Source: Pseudanabaena sp. (GTDB taxonomy: Bacteria; Cyanobacteriota; Cyanobacteriia; Pseudanabaenales; Pseudanabaenaceae). Taken from it: a stretch of 49,260 nt of DNA. Shown one piece after another: positions 1-8,824 of the stretch. The DNA is taken from positions 1 through 49,260 of the forward strand of contig QBMK01000009.1 in the NCBI GenBank assembly GCA_003249035.1, written 5' to 3'. The notes beneath the pieces were generated by a model. It made no database searches. It saw nothing but the letters and a program-made list of their open reading frames with translations, and was not told the origin of the DNA. The position numbers and the translations under genes are program-made. Position 1 is the first letter of the stretch, and every line of letters starts with the position of its first letter.

Positions 1-23
1 GCCGAACCAATTTTGGGTTTTAT
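1..23. repeat. 3' half of an interspersed hairpin repeat at the window edge
   Basis: The first 23 bases are the exact reverse complement of 49221-49243. At the far end the same sequence forms the left arm of a hairpin with a GGCGGGC-TTC-GCCCGCC core. Here only the right outer arm is present, so the window begins inside one copy of the repeat. It belongs to the AAACCC-framed hairpin family seen elsewhere in the window. Confidence 0.75.
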
Positions 24-82
24 ATGCACTTGTTATTTAATTTTCATTCCTTAGCGATTAATAAAGATTGCTACTTTATAAC

Positions 83-118
83 CAATTAACAAAAGTGTGA
101 CAACACTTTTGTTAATTG
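83..118. repeat. Perfect 16-bp inverted repeat
   Basis: CAATTAACAAAAGTGT and its exact reverse complement are separated by a 4-base loop (GACA). It sits 68 bases beyond the stop of the minus-strand aldolase/dehydrogenase gene, after a second hairpin. It may be a back-up terminator or a member of the dispersed hairpin family. Nothing else is visible in the first 185 bases. Confidence 0.7.
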
Positions 119-142
119 AAAAGCAAATCCATCAAGGGTTTG

Positions 143-177
143 CAAATCACAAAATGACATAGCCATTTTGTGATTTG
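143..177 (-). terminator. Hairpin terminator after the aldolase/dehydrogenase gene
   Basis: A 14-bp perfect stem with a 7-base loop starts 8 bases past the stop codon of the minus-strand gene. The stem is AT-rich and no long T-run follows, so it could also be a 3'-end stabiliser. The position supports termination or processing of the upstream transcript. Confidence 0.55.
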
Positions 178-185
178 GCATAGGA

Positions 186-2159
186 CTAAATCACGCGATC
201 GTTACCGCCATCTATGGGAACTTGTGCTGCAGTCGTACATGCAAACAACGCACCACACATCTCAGCAGCTAGTTCGGCAACATGACGACTGGTAACTTCC
301 ACTTTGAGCAGATTATTTGTTTTATAATCCTCAACGGTTAATCCATAATGCTTAGCGCGAGATGTCAACACATCTTCTGTCCATATACCAGTGTCAAAAA
401 CTGCATTGGGATGTAAGGTGTTGATGCGAATGCGATCGCTACTCCATTCCAGAGCCGCCACCCGCATCAGTTGGGTTAATGCCGCCTTTGAAGCAGAATA
501 TGCCGCTGCTGCCGGTCCAGGGGCAGGAACATTCTTTGAACCGATCGCGACAACGCGACCTCCGTTGGGCGCAAGTTTTAGCAATGGATAACATTCACGC
601 ATCAGAATTAAATTTGCATCAAGATTGATATGCATCACCTTTTGCCATGTGGCTATATCAAGATTCTCAATACGGCATCCAGATGGAAATATTCCTGCAT
701 TAAGAATGAGAATATCTAGACCTCCAAAGGCTTTTACGGCTTGGTCAAGTGCTTTTGCGATCGCACCTTCATCACTGACATCACAAGTAATACCCACAAA
801 ATCAGGACGCTCATAAAGATTCTCAATCTCAGGATTGATATCTAAGCCCACGACGGCTGCACCGCGTTTTAATAGAGAGTCAACGCAGGCTTTGCCAATA
901 CCTGAAGCTGCACCCGTAACTAAGGCGATTTCACCAGTAAAAGCGGGAGATGAACCACTTTTTTTGAGTTTAGCCTGTTCTAATTCCCAATATTCCACTG
1001 CAAAGATATCGCTGGCAGGTAATGCTTGATAGCCTCCCAAAAGCTGCGATCGCTGGATGATTTCGATTGTATGTTCATAGATATCCGCGACGATTGCTGC
1101 ATCTTTAGCAGATTTGCCAACTGTGACTAGTCCTAATTGGCGATCGACAATTACACGGGGAGCAGAGTCAAGTATCGTGACTGGTTGCGTGGATTTAGAA
1201 GATTCTTCCGCAAAATAGGTGCGATAGGATTTAGCATAAGCCTTGACATCTCGTCCAAACAAGGGCAAGCGCTTAGTCCGAATGACGTGATCTGGAGTTG
1301 CACAGCCCTGTTGCGAAATGATATTGACATCTTCCCTTTGTGCAAAGGCTAAACTTTTTCCGTCGGTGTGGGAACTTAAAACTACGGGAAAATCTGCAAC
1401 TTGAGAAACTTCAGAGCGAAGTTTGGCGATCTCTAATCTTGCAACGCTTTCCATAATTAGAGAAGTTGGTGGCGAGATTTCCCAAGCTTGATGTTTCTGC
1501 AAATAAACTTCAGCACGATCAACTAACGCAATCATTCGTTCATAGGATTCGTGAGCCGTTTCGCCAAAAGAGAAAATACCATGATTCATTAACACCATGC
1601 CGATGGTGCGATCGCTTGCTTCTGCCGCAAACTTCTCTGCACAGACACGCGCTAGGTCAAAACCTGGCATCACGTAGGGAATAATCACCACATCATCGCC
1701 ATAGATTTCTTGAATTCGTTCCCATCCATTCGCCGTATTCGTCACCGAAATGACCGAATCAGCATGGGTGTGATCGACAAATTTATAGGGCAAACTCGCA
1801 TGGAGAATCGTCTCTACCGATGGTGCAGGCGCGCTTGCTTTCGTCATCTGCGTTTTCAGTTCATTCACCATTTGTGAATCAGAAAGAACTTGCAACTTGG
1901 CTAATTTCAACAAATGCGCCATACGGACAGGGGCAAAACCGGCCTCTGCGATCGTTTCTAGATCCCAGCCGCTTCCTTTAACATAGAGGATTTCTTCTTC
2001 TTCACCAACAAGATTCTGCTCAATAATCTTGACAGAAGTATTACCACCACCATGCAACACCAACGATGGATCGCGTCCCAATAGTCTTGATGTATATACC
2101 CTTAATCCCAAATCACCTTTATATTCCGCAGCTTCGCGATCGCTCCACAAACTTTTCAC
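186..2159 (-). CDS. Bifunctional class II aldolase / short-chain dehydrogenase (RhaEW-like)
   Basis: Cytoplasmic two-domain enzyme. The N-terminal part is a class II (zinc) aldolase of the rhamnulose/fuculose-phosphate type, with a GGGNTS phosphate-binding motif near the start and a HTHAD metal motif around residue 130. The C-terminal 240 residues are a Rossmann short-chain dehydrogenase with TGAASGIG and a YSASK active site. This order matches the RhaEW family (sugar-1-phosphate aldolase plus lactaldehyde dehydrogenase), which would split a deoxy-sugar phosphate and oxidise the aldehyde; the substrate here is not known. I start at a GTG (2159), which has GAGG 5 bases upstream and gives the MKSLWSD-type N-terminus I recall for the family. 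A longer reading to 2192 starts with TTG inside a repeat and looks wrong. No rhamnose pathway genes adjoin it. Confidence 0.85.
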   Translation of the reverse strand: MKSLWSDREAAEYKGDLGLRVYTSRLLGRDPSLVLHGGGNTSVKIIEQNLVGEEEEILYVKGSGWDLETIAEAGFAPVRMAHLLKLAKLQVLSDSQMVNELKTQMTKASAPAPSVETILHASLPYKFVDHTHADSVISVTNTANGWERIQEIYGDDVVIIPYVMPGFDLARVCAEKFAAEASDRTIGMVLMNHGIFSFGETAHESYERMIALVDRAEVYLQKHQAWEISPPTSLIMESVARLEIAKLRSEVSQVADFPVVLSSHTDGKSLAFAQREDVNIISQQGCATPDHVIRTKRLPLFGRDVKAYAKSYRTYFAEESSKSTQPVTILDSAPRVIVDRQLGLVTVGKSAKDAAIVADIYEHTIEIIQRSQLLGGYQALPASDIFAVEYWELEQAKLKKSGSSPAFTGEIALVTGAASGIGKACVDSLLKRGAAVVGLDINPEIENLYERPDFVGITCDVSDEGAIAKALDQAVKAFGGLDILILNAGIFPSGCRIENLDIATWQKVMHINLDANLILMRECYPLLKLAPNGGRVVAIGSKNVPAPGPAAAAYSASKAALTQLMRVAALEWSSDRIRINTLHPNAVFDTGIWTEDVLTSRAKHYGLTVEDYKTNNLLKVEVTSRHVAELAAEMCGALFACTTAAQVPIDGGNDRVI

Positions 2160-2179
2160 TGTTACCTCAAATTCTGAAT

Positions 2180-2238
2180 GTAGGGTGGGCAATGCCCACC
2201 AATTGAAAACTGATTGAGGTGGGCATCGCCCACCCTAC
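2180..2238. repeat. GTAGGGTGGGC-type inverted repeat
   Basis: Two 21-base arms (2180-2200 and 2218-2238) are inverted copies with one mismatch, and each arm is itself nearly palindromic (GGTGGGCA..TGCCCACC). It fills the gap between RidA and the downstream aldolase/dehydrogenase gene and touches that gene's 5' end. The motif resembles a repeat I know from intergenic regions of many cyanobacteria. It could act as a RidA terminator. Confidence 0.75.
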
Positions 2239-2256
2239 GTTAGATGGCAACTTTGT

Positions 2257-2649
2257 TTAAATTGCGACGATGCACTCAATTTCTACGCGAACGTCAAGGG
2301 GTAATTTGGCAACTTGAATTGAGGAACGCGCAGGATAGGGAGCCGTGAAATATTTGCCATAGATGGCATTCATTGCCGCGAAGTCTCCCATATCTACCAA
2401 GAAGACTGTGGTTTTGACGACATTGCTAAAATCTGCCTCCGCTTCAGCCAGAACAGCTTGAATATTCTTGAGAACCTGCTCAGTTTGCTCTTCAATTGTG
2501 GTAGCGACAACCTTACCCAAGGCAGGATCGATCGCAATTTGTCCCGCCATGAAAACTAACTTGCTGGTGGCAGGAACTGCGATCGCTTGGTTATATGGAC
2601 CAACTGGAGCAGGCGCCTTGTCGGTCAGGATTACTTCTTTTTGAATCAT
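2257..2649 (-). CDS. ridA: RidA family enamine/imine deaminase
   Basis: A 130-residue protein of the YjgF/YER057c/UK114 family, which hydrolyses reactive enamine/imine intermediates (such as those released by PLP enzymes) and usually acts as a cytoplasmic trimer. The full length matches the family. Visible family marks are GPYNQA (residues 17-22), SGQIA-like MAGQIAID (35-41), the catalytic-site arginine in PARSS (residue 108) and the C-terminal VEIECIVAI. ATG start. It lies 271 bases downstream of glcF, separated by a strong hairpin, so it is probably transcribed separately. Confidence 0.95.
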   Translation of the reverse strand: MIQKEVILTDKAPAPVGPYNQAIAVPATSKLVFMAGQIAIDPALGKVVATTIEEQTEQVLKNIQAVLAEAEADFSNVVKTTVFLVDMGDFAAMNAIYGKYFTAPYPARSSIQVAKLPLDVRVEIECIVAI

Positions 2650-2806
2650 GCTTGATAAATTTTTTAATTAATTTAATGCTAAGTATAAATTTGTTTGGTG
2701 ATCGCCTTACCAAGTTCGCGCCTTAAATTTTTCCCTAATAGGAAAGTAGCTAAACATTTTAAGTCAGGTGAAATATCTATAGCAATGAAAGTTTTGCTTA
2801 GGACAT

Positions 2807-2861
2807 AAAACCCAAATAAATGAAGGCGGAGCTTCGCGCCGCCTTCATTTATTTGGGTTTT
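2807..2861 (-). terminator. 23-bp perfect hairpin with AAAACCC frame, downstream of glcF
   Basis: A 23-bp perfect stem has a 9-base loop (AGCTTCGCG). The outer arms are AAAACCCAAAT/ATTTGGGTTTT. It lies between the stop of glcF (2921) and ridA, where it can act as a glcF terminator. The arm frame recurs at 8.5, 15.6 and 49.2 kb, so it is also a dispersed repeat. Confidence 0.65.
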
Positions 2862-2920
2862 GCCGTGCTCATCTAAACTAATTCAACAAGTTTGAAACAC
2901 TACCCAACTGCCATACAACA

Positions 2921-4303
2921 TTATTGATTCAGCTTCTTTCCACGAATGGAATAATCTAACAGTTCCATTGGATGCATGAGGAGAACATTTTTGCTTTGCA
3001 ATTTCAAATGCTTGCGAATTTGAGTAATACAACCCACATTCGCTGAAGCAATTAACTGAGCCCCTGTATCTGTAAGATTTTCCACTTTCTGTTCTCCCAA
3101 CTCATGGCCAATTTCTGGCTGTAAGATGTTATAGATTCCTGCACTACCACAGCATAGAGAAGCATCAACTGATTCCCTTAATTGCACATTAGGGATTTGA
3201 CGAAGTAACCGTCGTGGTTCGAGGCTGATCTTTTGTCCATGTAGCATATGGCAAGCATCTTGATAGGCGATCGCTAAAGGTTCATCTTGCAAAGGCGAGA
3301 GTTTCGCTGTCAATCCAACCTGATCGAGAAACTCCTGTACATCCTTCACTTTTTGAGAGAACAACTTCGCTTTCTCGGCATACTGTCGATCATCTTTCAA
3401 AATATGACCATAATCCTTCAGTGTATGTCCACAACCCGAGGCATTCACGATTACGGCATCAAGATTTAAGTCTGAGAAAGCATCAATAGTTTGCTTGGCG
3501 AGTTCGAGGGTTTGTGCTTCCTGCCCTTGATGATGTGACAAAGCACCGCAACAACCCTGTATTTTCGGAACGACAACTTCGCAACCATTTGCCGTCAATA
3601 CGCGCACTGTCGCATTATTCACTTCTGGCAAAAACACTCTTTGCACACAGCCCAAGAGCATGCCAACGCGATAACGCTTCTCGCCTTGGACAGGAATCAC
3701 TTCAGGCAAATTATCCTGAAAAGCTTGGGGAGTGAGTTCGGGCAGTACTGATTCCATAGCAGCAATTTGCTTGGGCAGAAATTTTTCAAGCCAACCTGTT
3801 GATCGCATCAATTTCTGTAAGCCTAGTTTCTGATAAGCCAATAGAGGCGCAAGCAAAATCCTCAGACGATTAGGATAGGGGAAAGTTGAGAAGATAAATT
3901 GACGCAATAGTTTTTCTGGTAGCGATCGCGGATGATTTCTTTCGACTTGTGCGCGAGTTGCCTCGATTAGCTGGTCATACTGCACACCTGATGGACAAGT
4001 GGTTACACAGGCAAGACAGCCTAAACAAGTGTCAAAATGTTGTGCGATCGCAGGAGATAGAGGGATATCTCCTTCATTAATCCCATCCATTAAATAAATT
4101 CTGCCCCTTGGTGAATCGGTCTCTTTGCCAATCACGCGATAACTAGGACAAGTAGATAGACAAAATCCACAATGAACACAAGCATCGATCAGTTGTGGAT
4201 TTGGAGGATTCTTAGCATCAAAGGGTTGCAAAAAGATTTGGGGATCTGGCGCATTCAAATTTGGAGTTGGGTTTTCAGAGTTGGGCTTGTCAGAAACTTG
4301 CAT
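2921..4303 (-). CDS. glcF: Glycolate dehydrogenase iron-sulfur subunit GlcF
   Basis: Electron-transfer subunit of glycolate dehydrogenase, which oxidises photorespiratory glycolate to glyoxylate. Two classical 4Fe-4S motifs are present: Cys42/45/48 with Cys52-Pro, and Cys93/96/99 with Cys103-Pro. Two CCG (cysteine-rich) domains follow, shown by CVQRVF..GCCGALSHHQG and DACHMLHGQ..LCCGSAGIYN. The 460-residue length is normal. The N-terminal 35 residues are Pro/Asn-rich linker. ATG start. The gene is 45 bases downstream of glcE on the same strand, so the two subunits are most likely cotranscribed. The catalytic glcD is not in the window. Confidence 0.93.
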   Translation of the reverse strand: MQVSDKPNSENPTPNLNAPDPQIFLQPFDAKNPPNPQLIDACVHCGFCLSTCPSYRVIGKETDSPRGRIYLMDGINEGDIPLSPAIAQHFDTCLGCLACVTTCPSGVQYDQLIEATRAQVERNHPRSLPEKLLRQFIFSTFPYPNRLRILLAPLLAYQKLGLQKLMRSTGWLEKFLPKQIAAMESVLPELTPQAFQDNLPEVIPVQGEKRYRVGMLLGCVQRVFLPEVNNATVRVLTANGCEVVVPKIQGCCGALSHHQGQEAQTLELAKQTIDAFSDLNLDAVIVNASGCGHTLKDYGHILKDDRQYAEKAKLFSQKVKDVQEFLDQVGLTAKLSPLQDEPLAIAYQDACHMLHGQKISLEPRRLLRQIPNVQLRESVDASLCCGSAGIYNILQPEIGHELGEQKVENLTDTGAQLIASANVGCITQIRKHLKLQSKNVLLMHPMELLDYSIRGKKLNQ

Positions 4304-4348
4304 GGTTACTTGTTTATTATCTTGATTGATCTACAAAAAAAGGATTAT

Positions 4349-5698
4349 TTACGAAAACATTCGGTCTGGACTCAGTAAGCCTCGTTCATCAAACTGTTGG
4401 CGAATTTTATTCATCACATCGTTTGCATTGCCTGTATATCCCCAAACATTAGCTTTAAATTTCAATTCATGGGGAGCTTCAAGAATCGTCAAAAAACCAC
4501 TATGAGATTCTGCAATACTTCTCAATTTGGCAACCTGCTCTGAGAGCGTAGCTAAATCCTGTCCATCCTCTACTCGCAAGACACCTAAACCACTACCAGC
4601 ATGTATTTGCAGATAATAGGATTGCAGTTTAAAAATATGTTCGCATTCGAGCAAAAATGAGACACTAGCAGATGGCAATACACCGAGTTTGCAAACCACC
4701 TGAACTTGCTCTTGAGCAATATTCCGAAGCTCATCTTGCCAGAACAATATCTCCAACAATTCCCAAAATTCCTGAGCCTCACCCAGTATCTGCACTTCTA
4801 AATTTAGTTCTTTGGCAAGCACCGCAATGCGATCGCATTGCTCGATTACACTAGCCTTAAGACTAGCAAATTGCAGGACTAAACCAATCTCCTTTCCCAA
4901 CCCAAGATCGGCGATCGCAGTTGCCGACAGTAAATCGCAAGCAGTAGGCGTAAGTACGGAGGAGCTAATTTTTTGCTGCGCTTGGGCGATCGCCTCAGCA
5001 GTTCCAGTAACAACAACAACTTGCGTATACTCAGGCAAAGGGTAAAGCCGAAAGGTAATACTTGACGCAATTCCCAAAGTTCCGTAAGAACCTGTCAATA
5101 ATTTCATCAAGTCATAACCAGCTACATTTTTGACTACACGTCCACCAGCTTTAACTAATTTGCCATCAGCTCGGACAAACTCAATGCCCAGACACATATC
5201 GCGCACACTATTGTAACGATGTCGCAATGAACCTGCACTGCCTGTCGCTAAAAGTCCGCCAATTGAAGATTTAGCGCTGTAAGGTGGATCGATCGCTAAA
5301 AATTGTCCCGCCTTTGCTAAAACCACTTGCAAATCCTGATACTTCACACCCGACTCAACTGTGACTGTCAGATCGCCCACACAGTGCTCAATCACCCGAT
5401 TTAACTTGGATGTACTGATCACCAGATCGGCTCGACTTACCAAGCCACCCCAATCCAACTTTGTGGCATGACCACAGGGCAAAACTCGTAAACGATGTTC
5501 GTAGGCTAAAGCCATCGCACCAGATAGTTGCGCGATCGTCTGGGGATAAAGGACACAGGCTGGGGCTAGACTATCAGGTGTGAGACTACTTACTATCCGA
5601 TGATGCAAACTTGGTGATAGACGATCGAATAAAACAACATTATCGACCCCGAGCAAGTCAATGAATAATTCAATCAGTTGATTATCAGCAAGTCTCAC
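4349..5698 (-). CDS. glcE: Glycolate dehydrogenase FAD-binding subunit GlcE
   Basis: FAD-linked oxidoreductase of the PCMH/FAD_binding_4 type, a partner of GlcD and GlcF in glycolate oxidation. Visible are the N-terminal FAD-binding half with LRVLPCGHATKLDWGG (about residue 73-88), GGLLATGSAGSLRHRY, and the GlcE signature GGRVVKNVAGYDLMKLLTGSYGTLG near residue 185-210. The C-terminal half is a less conserved substrate/cap domain. Start is GTG (5698); no in-frame ATG fits better. It precedes glcF by 45 bases and follows the kinase gene by 65 bases, so glcE-glcF form one unit, possibly with the kinase upstream. Confidence 0.9.
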   Translation of the reverse strand: MRLADNQLIELFIDLLGVDNVVLFDRLSPSLHHRIVSSLTPDSLAPACVLYPQTIAQLSGAMALAYEHRLRVLPCGHATKLDWGGLVSRADLVISTSKLNRVIEHCVGDLTVTVESGVKYQDLQVVLAKAGQFLAIDPPYSAKSSIGGLLATGSAGSLRHRYNSVRDMCLGIEFVRADGKLVKAGGRVVKNVAGYDLMKLLTGSYGTLGIASSITFRLYPLPEYTQVVVVTGTAEAIAQAQQKISSSVLTPTACDLLSATAIADLGLGKEIGLVLQFASLKASVIEQCDRIAVLAKELNLEVQILGEAQEFWELLEILFWQDELRNIAQEQVQVVCKLGVLPSASVSFLLECEHIFKLQSYYLQIHAGSGLGVLRVEDGQDLATLSEQVAKLRSIAESHSGFLTILEAPHELKFKANVWGYTGNANDVMNKIRQQFDERGLLSPDRMFS

Positions 5699-5763
5699 AA
5701 AATTAATTTCCGTTCATAAACTGTATTGAGAAATCACAAAGTGCTTCATCAATACATAAAATT

Positions 5764-7374
5764 TTAAAATAATCGTTGGCTACCATCAGGGCGAATCGTA
5801 CCCCAATTGGTTTTGGCTTGAGCTAATTGTTCATCGGATATCTTAGCCCCTGTTAAATCGGCACTACATAAATTTGTGCCCCTTAAATTTGCTTGACTTA
5901 AGTAGGCTCCTTTTAAATTAGCCTTGGTTAAATTAGCTCCAGATAAGTCAGCCTTGCTCATGTAAGCCGACTGTAGATTAGCCTCGCGTAAATCTGCGCG
6001 GATCATCACAGAACTACCCAAATCGCATTTGATCAAGATGGTACGTTGCATTTTGGCTTCCTGTAAATTGGCACTATTCAACTTAGCTTGCGATAAATTG
6101 GCACCTTGAAAACTTGCCCCTGACAAGTCACAATGACAAAAATCTGCCTCAACTAATTTAGATCGACTCATCACAATGCCCGAAAGTGTTGCACTTCCAA
6201 ATGCAGCTTTTGAGTAATCTTGGTTGGCAAAGTTGCGTTTACCTTGGTTATATTCAACTATAACTCTACGTCCTCCTTTCAGCTCACTAGTAACACGACT
6301 GGTATTACCTGATGTGATCATGCCAGTATTGTCAAATTGGCTTCCGCTTCCATATTTCTGCGATTGAATGCGTGAGTTAGGAGTCTGTGGAGCTGGCCTC
6401 ACGGTTACCGAAGAAGGAGCAGCAGGAGGTGGATAATTTGCAGTTGGGGTAGGGGATTTAGGCGGTTCCTCAGAAATACTGCCAGATTCTAATGCGCGCA
6501 ATGCTTCTTCAGATGAGCGAAATCGCTGTGATACTGATTGCTGAAGCAGTTTTTCAAAAACGACTCTGAGGCGATCGCTAAGGGTAACCTGCGATTTCCA
6601 CATAATTTCCCCTGTAAAGGGATCGTGAGGCAAGTCCTTGGGCGATCGCCCTGTCATCAGATACAGACAACTCATTGCCGTAGCGTATAGGTCGCTTGAA
6701 TAAACAGGACGCATTGCCATCTGCTCTGGTGGCGCAAAACCAGGTGTACCGATCGCAAAGTTAGTTAATAAACCACTGGGATCATCATCCGCCGAAGGTT
6801 TGTTAATTTGGCTAGAAACTGCACCAAAATCAATTAATACCAATTGTCCATCTTGTTTTCGACGCATGATATTCGCTGGTTTTATGTCACGGTGAATGAC
6901 ACCGTTTTGATGCATAAAACCAAGCGCAGGGAAAATCTCTGCTAGAACTTTCCGAATTTCAATTTCATTAAATACCCCACGACGCTCAAATTCTTGCTTT
7001 AAAGTTTCCCCATCAACAAATTCTTGAACCAGATAAAAATTACCATCTTCTTCAAAATAATCTAACAAACGTGGAATCTGCGGATGACTTCCAATTTTGC
7101 CAAGAGTAAAAGCTTCTCGTTCAAATAATTCTCGCGCCATTTTCATAACGCTGGCGGATTGCGTATTTGGACGCAATTGCTTAACAACACAAGATGGGAA
7201 TCCGGGCAATCCTTCATCGGCAGCTAAAAATGTCGCACCAAATCCTCCCTTGCCTAAAGGACGACTTGCTCTGTAACGATTGCGCAGCTTTAAGCTAGAA
7301 CCACAGGAAGCACAAATAATTGCAAATGGTTCGTTATTAGGATTAGTACAATTCGGATTAACGCAATAACTCAC
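5764..7374 (-). CDS. SpkB-like Ser/Thr protein kinase with N-terminal Cys motif and pentapeptide repeats
   Basis: Eukaryotic-type protein kinase. The N-terminus carries four cysteines in a CX4C..CX2C zinc-ribbon-like arrangement. The kinase domain follows: glycine loop LGKGGFGATF, VVKQL lysine, HRDIKPAN catalytic loop (Asp about 163) and DFG (about 182-184). A Pro/Thr-rich linker leads to a C-terminal right-handed beta-helix of A(D/N)LXX pentapeptide repeats. This order matches SpkB of Synechocystis, in which the cysteine motif is reported to link kinase activity to redox state. I prefer the GTG start (7374), giving MSYCVNPNC; a TTG at 7407 adds 11 residues. The gene lies just upstream of glcE-glcF on the same strand; a link to glycolate metabolism is only suggested by position. 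Confidence 0.88.
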   Translation of the reverse strand: MSYCVNPNCTNPNNEPFAIICASCGSSLKLRNRYRASRPLGKGGFGATFLAADEGLPGFPSCVVKQLRPNTQSASVMKMARELFEREAFTLGKIGSHPQIPRLLDYFEEDGNFYLVQEFVDGETLKQEFERRGVFNEIEIRKVLAEIFPALGFMHQNGVIHRDIKPANIMRRKQDGQLVLIDFGAVSSQINKPSADDDPSGLLTNFAIGTPGFAPPEQMAMRPVYSSDLYATAMSCLYLMTGRSPKDLPHDPFTGEIMWKSQVTLSDRLRVVFEKLLQQSVSQRFRSSEEALRALESGSISEEPPKSPTPTANYPPPAAPSSVTVRPAPQTPNSRIQSQKYGSGSQFDNTGMITSGNTSRVTSELKGGRRVIVEYNQGKRNFANQDYSKAAFGSATLSGIVMSRSKLVEADFCHCDLSGASFQGANLSQAKLNSANLQEAKMQRTILIKCDLGSSVMIRADLREANLQSAYMSKADLSGANLTKANLKGAYLSQANLRGTNLCSADLTGAKISDEQLAQAKTNWGTIRPDGSQRLF

Positions 7375-7465
7375 AGTTGATCGAATGCCCAAGTAATGGT
7401 TGATCAAATCAAATTGTAGGAATGATAACAGTTTAATATGTCACTGTCCAACCTAGACTGATAGC

Positions 7466-7510
7466 TTATACCAAATTCAAAAATTCTGTAAATTATTGAA
7501 TTTGGTATAA
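7466..7510. repeat. 15-bp inverted repeat TTATACCAAATTCAA
   Basis: Perfect 15-bp arms flank a 15-base AT-rich centre. It lies between ycf66 and the SpkB-like kinase gene, both on the minus strand, so it could be a weak terminator for ycf66 or a small mobile repeat. Confidence 0.6.
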
Positions 7511-7619
7511 GTTGCTGATTATGTCTGAAAATATTACCAAACTTATAATACAGCTTTAATTCAAGCGAATCTGGCGTAAGTATCAAAAGTATAATTGTGA
7601 ATAACTCTAGCAAATAAAT

Positions 7620-8369
7620 CTAAAAATCGTCAGTATTTAAGCCATCGTTATTAGGATAGGGTGTAGGACGACCCGATGGCCTTCTTCTTCGCCCAGATGT
7701 AGCAGTATCTCTAGCAGAATCATCATTACCCAAGCTGTCAGATTCACCATTGCGATTTCTGGGTCGATCTCTGTTTATATTGTCACCGCTAGGTCGAGGA
7801 CGGCGCTTTGGATTAACAGGGCTAATATCGCTTTCGTCAATATCAATCACTGAGTCATTTACATTATTTTCACTGCTACTCCGCTTTGGACGGCGTGAAC
7901 GACGAGTATCAGTGGTGTCTCCGCGTAGCTCGCTGGCTTCAGCACTATCTGAGATAGAACCGCGCATCCGACGGGAAGGATCGCGATCGCGGCGAGGCGC
8001 AATTTCACGAGTGGGATCAATTTCAACTCGATAATCTGAACCGATGGGTTCTTCATCTTCAACCAGAGGGTTGAAGGAAGGAGATTTTCGGGCTTGATTT
8101 GCTAAGGCTTGGCGAAGTACTAAAGACTCCACAGCAAACCAGCCGGCAAAGCCTACTACTAATACCTGTGCTAGCTGCGTAGTAATTTCCATCCGAAAAT
8201 TAAAAGCAAGCAAGATGATGCCATAGACTAAGGCGATCGCCGAGAAAAAAATGTCATGGTCACGGGCTAGTTCAGGGCGAAAGTTCCGCACAAAATATAA
8301 ACCCACACCTCCCAATGCGGCAACAATTGCCAAAAGAATCATTAGTGGGTTGCCACCGATGTTGATCAT
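7620..8369 (-). CDS. ycf66: Ycf66 family membrane protein
   Basis: 249 residues. The first ~95 match the Ycf66 family: three hydrophobic segments (about residues 7-27, 40-58 and 65-85) with the conserved FRPELARDHDIFFSAIALVYGIILLAF and FAVESLVLR. The rest is a highly charged, Arg/Ser/Asp-rich tail that looks disordered. The function of Ycf66 is unknown; it is encoded in some plastids and in cyanobacteria and is thought to be photosynthesis-linked. It follows psbX on the same strand. ATG start with AGGAG about 12 bases upstream. Confidence 0.88.
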   Translation of the reverse strand: MINIGGNPLMILLAIVAALGGVGLYFVRNFRPELARDHDIFFSAIALVYGIILLAFNFRMEITTQLAQVLVVGFAGWFAVESLVLRQALANQARKSPSFNPLVEDEEPIGSDYRVEIDPTREIAPRRDRDPSRRMRGSISDSAEASELRGDTTDTRRSRRPKRSSSENNVNDSVIDIDESDISPVNPKRRPRPSGDNINRDRPRNRNGESDSLGNDDSARDTATSGRRRRPSGRPTPYPNNDGLNTDDF

Positions 8370-8506
8370 GGCTCTATATTTCTCCTAAAGTACCTGCATT
8401 TTTTGTTTCTAACACCGAATGTATAACTAGTTCAGTGCTTTCAGACTTTCTACGTCATTCAGTATAACAATACAGCGCTTTGCCCTAGCGCAAATTTCTC
8501 TAAATC

Positions 8507-8547
8507 AAAAGACAAGAGGCGGCGCATAGCGCTGCCTCTTGTCTTTT
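8507..8547 (-). terminator. Hairpin after psbX
   Basis: A 14-bp perfect stem (AAAAGACAAGAGGC) has a 13-base loop that is itself self-complementary (GCGCATAGCGC). It starts 9 bases past the psbX stop, and TTTTGGG outer bases relate it to the dispersed hairpin family. It probably ends or attenuates psbX transcription before ycf66. Confidence 0.6.
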
Positions 8548-8556
8548 GGGTTTTGA

Positions 8557-8676
8557 TTAACCTCGGCGGATAATGCGATCCTTACGGCTAACGAGCAAAA
8601 CTGCTGCGAAGATTAGACCAAGAACTACGCCACCAGCAACAAGGCTGCCTAGAAAATTAGTTAATGATTGTGTCAT
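8557..8676 (-). CDS. psbX: Photosystem II reaction centre protein PsbX
   Basis: A 39-residue protein: a short polar N-terminus (MTQSLTNFLG), one transmembrane helix (SLVAGGVVLGLIFAAVLLVS) and a basic C-terminus (RKDRIIRRG). Length, single helix and the ..FL.SLVAG.VVLG....SRKD.. pattern match cyanobacterial PsbX, the low-molecular-weight PSII subunit near cytochrome b559 that affects plastoquinone exchange. ATG start, TAA stop. The neighbour is ycf66, a pairing I associate with cyanobacteria, which supports the call. Confidence 0.92.
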   Translation of the reverse strand: MTQSLTNFLGSLVAGGVVLGLIFAAVLLVSRKDRIIRRG

Positions 8677-8759
8677 ATAGATATTTCGGTAAAGTTTTGA
8701 TATACAGGTTAAATTCTAAACATAATTTTAGCTTAAAAAGCTATGGAGTCAGCTTTTCG

Positions 8760-8824
8760 CATTAAAACCAATTTTTATGTTTGCGGCGCTGTAAGCCCCG
8801 CAAACATAAAAATTGGTTTTAATG
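8760..8824 (-). terminator. 27-bp perfect hairpin overlapping the stop of the PsiE-type gene
   Basis: Two perfect 27-base arms are separated by an 11-base loop (CGCTGTAAGCC). The promoter-proximal arm includes the TAA stop codon of the minus-strand gene. One of the longest stems in the window and GC-rich next to the loop. It may end transcription before psbX, and it belongs to the dispersed hairpin class. Confidence 0.65.

Noticed and set aside
7404-7613. 69-residue minus-strand reading frame between ycf66 and the SpkB-like kinase
   Set aside because: It runs through the TTATACCAAATTCAA inverted repeat, has no recognisable domain, no good ribosome-binding site and low-complexity AT-driven composition.
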